In this document: positions 46,808-48,326 of the stretch, piece after piece
How positions within the stretch are numbered: position 1 is the first letter of the stretch
Layout of the letters: the number at the start of each line of letters is the position of its first letter
Source: a virus
Length of the DNA: 48,326 nucleotides
IMG/VR virus record: IMGVR_UViG_3300047508_000187
Span: 1 to 48,326 of that record
Direction: 5' to 3' (one strand)
The notes under the pieces: model-generated
What the model was told of the DNA's origin: nothing
The model's database searches: none
The model's input: the letters and a program-made list of their open reading frames with translations, nothing else
Translations under genes and position numbers: made by a program

Positions 46808-47757
46808 GTCCGCGCTTCCTTGAGCACGCGAAACACTCGGAACGTTGATGCCTCGACGGCGTAGGCCTTACGCTGTTGTTGCTTCCACGACAGCCGGCGG
46901 CCGTCCGCCAGGCGCCCGTAGGTCGCGGTGCCGAGCTTGCCGGTCAGCTCGGTCTTTAACGCCGTTTCGGTCGCGTTCAGGCGCTTGAGCGCGGCCTGCG
47001 TCTCGACCAACTCGTCCACAGCAACGAGTGCGCGGCTGTCGCCGGTGAGATCGATCTCGGTGCCGTCGTCGTGCGGATAGAGCAGCTTGACTAGCGCCTC
47101 GTCGCGCTGCGGCTCGAACGGCGGCATAATTCCCTGATCCAGATGATCGCGCCAAAAGGCGGCGACGTCATAACAAATGCGACCCTCAAGCACCGGATCG
47201 GGCTCGATATCAAACAAACGAAATGACCAGTCATATTCGCCATTGACCAGCACGGCGAGGGCCGCCCATGGGCAGCGATCGGCGGTGAGCATGCGCTCGC
47301 ATACGGTCTGCAGCCGGAAATGCGCGGGCGGCGACGCCGGCCCATCGAACGGCCCTTCGGGATCATCAAGCCATTTCTGCCGATAGACCGAGCGGCTGAC
47401 GACCTTGGCCTGCACGAGGCCGAAGCCTTTGTGGTCGGGTGCCGTGGCAAATCCATCCGGCGTGCAGGCGATGCGCCTCTCGCGATCAATCACATGCACG
47501 CGGGCGCGCTGCACGTTCCATTCCGGCCGCTCGTCGGCAAGAGCCTGGAACACCGCGGATTCGCCCCATCGCCCGCGACGCAAGACGCCGCTGTCGGCGA
47601 GTGGCGGGCGCAAACCTTTCTTTTCTGCGTAGAGTTCGGCGAGCGAGCCATAGGCGGCCACACCGCAGACGGTGGCGACTTCGGATGCGCCGATGTACCG
47701 CTGGCGCTCGGCGAGCCAGTTGTAGCTATCGGTGATCTCGATGCGCTCGATCGTCAT
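46804..47757 (-). CDS. YqaJ-like viral recombinase nuclease, second copy type
   Basis: 317 residues. YqaJ features: YIGASEVATVCG (residues 21-32), Glu66 in GRWGESAV, Asp101 in CTPDGFA, and GLVQAKVV in which Gln116 stands in place of the usual acidic residue of the (D/E)xK motif. A His/Gln-containing helix follows (AHFRLQTVCERMLT). The last 80 residues (ELVETQAALKRLNATETALK) form a helical tail typical of the family. It differs clearly from the shorter nuclease at 32861. The Gln change could reduce activity. Confidence 0.7.
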   Translation of the reverse strand: MTIERIEITDSYNWLAERQRYIGASEVATVCGVAAYGSLAELYAEKKGLRPPLADSGVLRRGRWGESAVFQALADERPEWNVQRARVHVIDRERRIACTPDGFATAPDHKGFGLVQAKVVSRSVYRQKWLDDPEGPFDGPASPPAHFRLQTVCERMLTADRCPWAALAVLVNGEYDWSFRLFDIEPDPVLEGRICYDVAAFWRDHLDQGIMPPFEPQRDEALVKLLYPHDDGTEIDLTGDSRALVAVDELVETQAALKRLNATETALKTELTGKLGTATYGRLADGRRLSWKQQQRKAYAVEASTFRVFRVLKEART

Positions 47758-47867
47758 CGCGGGCAGCTCCAGTCAAAGTGCGCGCCCGACCGCCGCCATG
47801 GTAGGGTCGGGCGCGCGGCGATCGCGGCAGACAGGTCGTTTGTCAGGTTCATCCGCGGCGAGCGCAT
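47754..47867 (-). CDS. First small gene of the long leftward operon
   Basis: 37 residues with the ending NLTNDLSAAIAARPTLPW then RRSGAHFDWSCPR; the stop overlaps the exonuclease start by ATGA. The start is uncertain: ATG at 47867 follows GTGGAAA, while ATG at 47882 and 47852 are also in frame. A longer open frame reaches beyond the candidate promoter and is not believed. Confidence 0.4.
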   Translation of the reverse strand: MRSPRMNLTNDLSAAIAARPTLPWRRSGAHFDWSCPR

Positions 47868-47871
47868 CAGG

Positions 47872-47914
47872 TTTCCACTCATTGTTAGTGGTTGCTTCTT
47901 ATTTCCACTCATTG
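47872..47914. repeat. Two direct repeats of a 13-base sequence, candidate operator
   Basis: TTTCCACTCATTG occurs at 47872-47884 and 47902-47914, 30 bases apart (about three turns). CCACT and AGTGG elements make further partial symmetry. They lie between the candidate promoter and the first gene, where a repressor would block the leftward early operon. Confidence 0.5.
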
Positions 47915-47929
47915 CCACTATTCGCAGCC

Positions 47930-47957
47930 TATTTAGCGCTGCATTTCCATCAATCAA
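47930..47957 (-). promoter_or_regulatory. Candidate promoter of the long leftward operon
   Basis: On the minus strand TTGATT (47957-47952) and TAAATA (47935-47930) are 16 bases apart, in an AT-rich patch of otherwise GC-rich DNA. Transcription would start just before the 13-base repeats. Confidence 0.45.
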
Positions 47958-48199
47958 CTTTCGCCAATGAAAATAAATAGTCAAGGCGCGAGCGGCGCGG
48001 CGCAGCGGAAAGCGCGATGACGGCGATACGCTCTCGTAGTTATTCCGACTGAAATTCTGCAATGATCGCCGCGAGATGGCGCGCGGCGCAGTAGCCAAAA
48101 CCACCACAAACAAATTCTTTGCGGCCCGAAATGTACCAGCACGCCTACGTCTTGACGCACGCAAGCGAGCGGGACCAAGGTGGGTGCTCGCGAACATTC
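47958..48199. other. Intergenic region between the leftward operon and the homing endonuclease
   Basis: With the terminal repeat this makes a gap of about 340 bases on the circle, from the leftward promoter to the rightward start at 99. It should contain a rightward promoter, but no convincing -35/-10 pair was seen. Nothing else was recognised. Confidence 0.5.
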
Positions 48200-48326
48200 C
48201 CGTCACGACCAACTCAATCTGGTTCACTTAACGAGAAGCCGCCGCCGCTGAAGACGCGCGGCCAGCGCGATACGAGCGCGCGCGAGTGGAGGACGGAATG
48301 ACCACCGTGCTGGCCCTCGACCTCGC
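48200..48326. repeat. Terminal direct repeat, right copy
   Basis: Exact copy of positions 1-127, including the ribosome site and first codons of the homing endonuclease gene. Should be removed once when the circle is closed. Confidence 0.95.

Noticed and set aside
46796-46812. Second parS-like site
   Set aside because: Only the half GTTTCACGT matches; it is the start of a coding region and lacks the other half.
47754-48227. 157-codon open frame upstream of the leftward exonuclease gene
   Set aside because: Only its last 30-40 codons look coding; the rest crosses the candidate promoter and repeats, and its composition (Arg/Ser-rich) is typical of a noncoding frame.

Overview
The window is a complete or near-complete temperate tailed-phage genome. 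The first 127 bases are repeated exactly as the last 127, so the sequence closes into a circle of about 48.2 kb. It carries a tyrosine integrase, a full set of head and long non-contractile-tail genes (siphovirus type), an endolysin and a recombination operon. Codon use is GC-rich. The DUF2213 protease, DUF2184 capsid, DUF1073 portal, tyrosine integrase with DUF4102 arm domain and VPLPA-CTERM protein together suggest an alphaproteobacterial host, probably of the Rhizobiales (Bradyrhizobium-like). The host assignment is inference.

Layout. Positions 99-4785 (+) hold replication and early genes: a GIY-YIG homing endonuclease inserted at the start of a RuvC-like resolvase gene, five small genes, a RepA-like helicase, a cluster of CGGGACA repeats that could be an origin, and a NusG-like factor. 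Positions 5128-14952 (+) hold packaging and head genes: terminases, portal, MuF-like protein, protease with nested scaffold, decoration protein and major capsid. An orphan chromosomal-type parS site lies at 4934, just before the terminases. Positions 14964-31116 (+) hold connector and tail genes: decoration-like proteins, connectors, tail tube, frameshifted chaperone, tape measure and a long set of tail-tip or fiber proteins. Positions 31652-34450 (-) hold a Red-like exonuclease and annealing-protein pair and a superinfection immunity protein. A palindromic operator at 34520-34562 separates these from a ribbon-helix-helix regulator (+), which is followed by the amidase and a strong terminator. 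Positions 36383-37743 hold two further HTH regulators. Positions 37744-39846 hold the likely attP and the integrase. Positions 39913-47867 (-) form a long early operon of about 20 tightly overlapping genes: a second exonuclease/annealing pair, a GHKL ATPase, many tiny genes, an Acb2-like candidate anti-CBASS protein, a frameshifted methyltransferase and a GNAT-like protein.

How it works together. The two leftward operons appear to supply recombination and host-interaction functions, while the rightward unit supplies replication, packaging, structure and lysis. The RHH protein probably controls its own divergent promoter, and a near-copy of its half-site upstream of the NusG-like gene suggests a link to the rightward programme. 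The observations most worth a second look are the homing endonuclease that rebuilds its target's 5' end with synonymous codons, the orphan parS site, the exosortase-type secreted protein among head genes, the GHKL ATPase and the conserved junction sequences between small leftward genes. All assignments come from reading the sequence; no database search was run.
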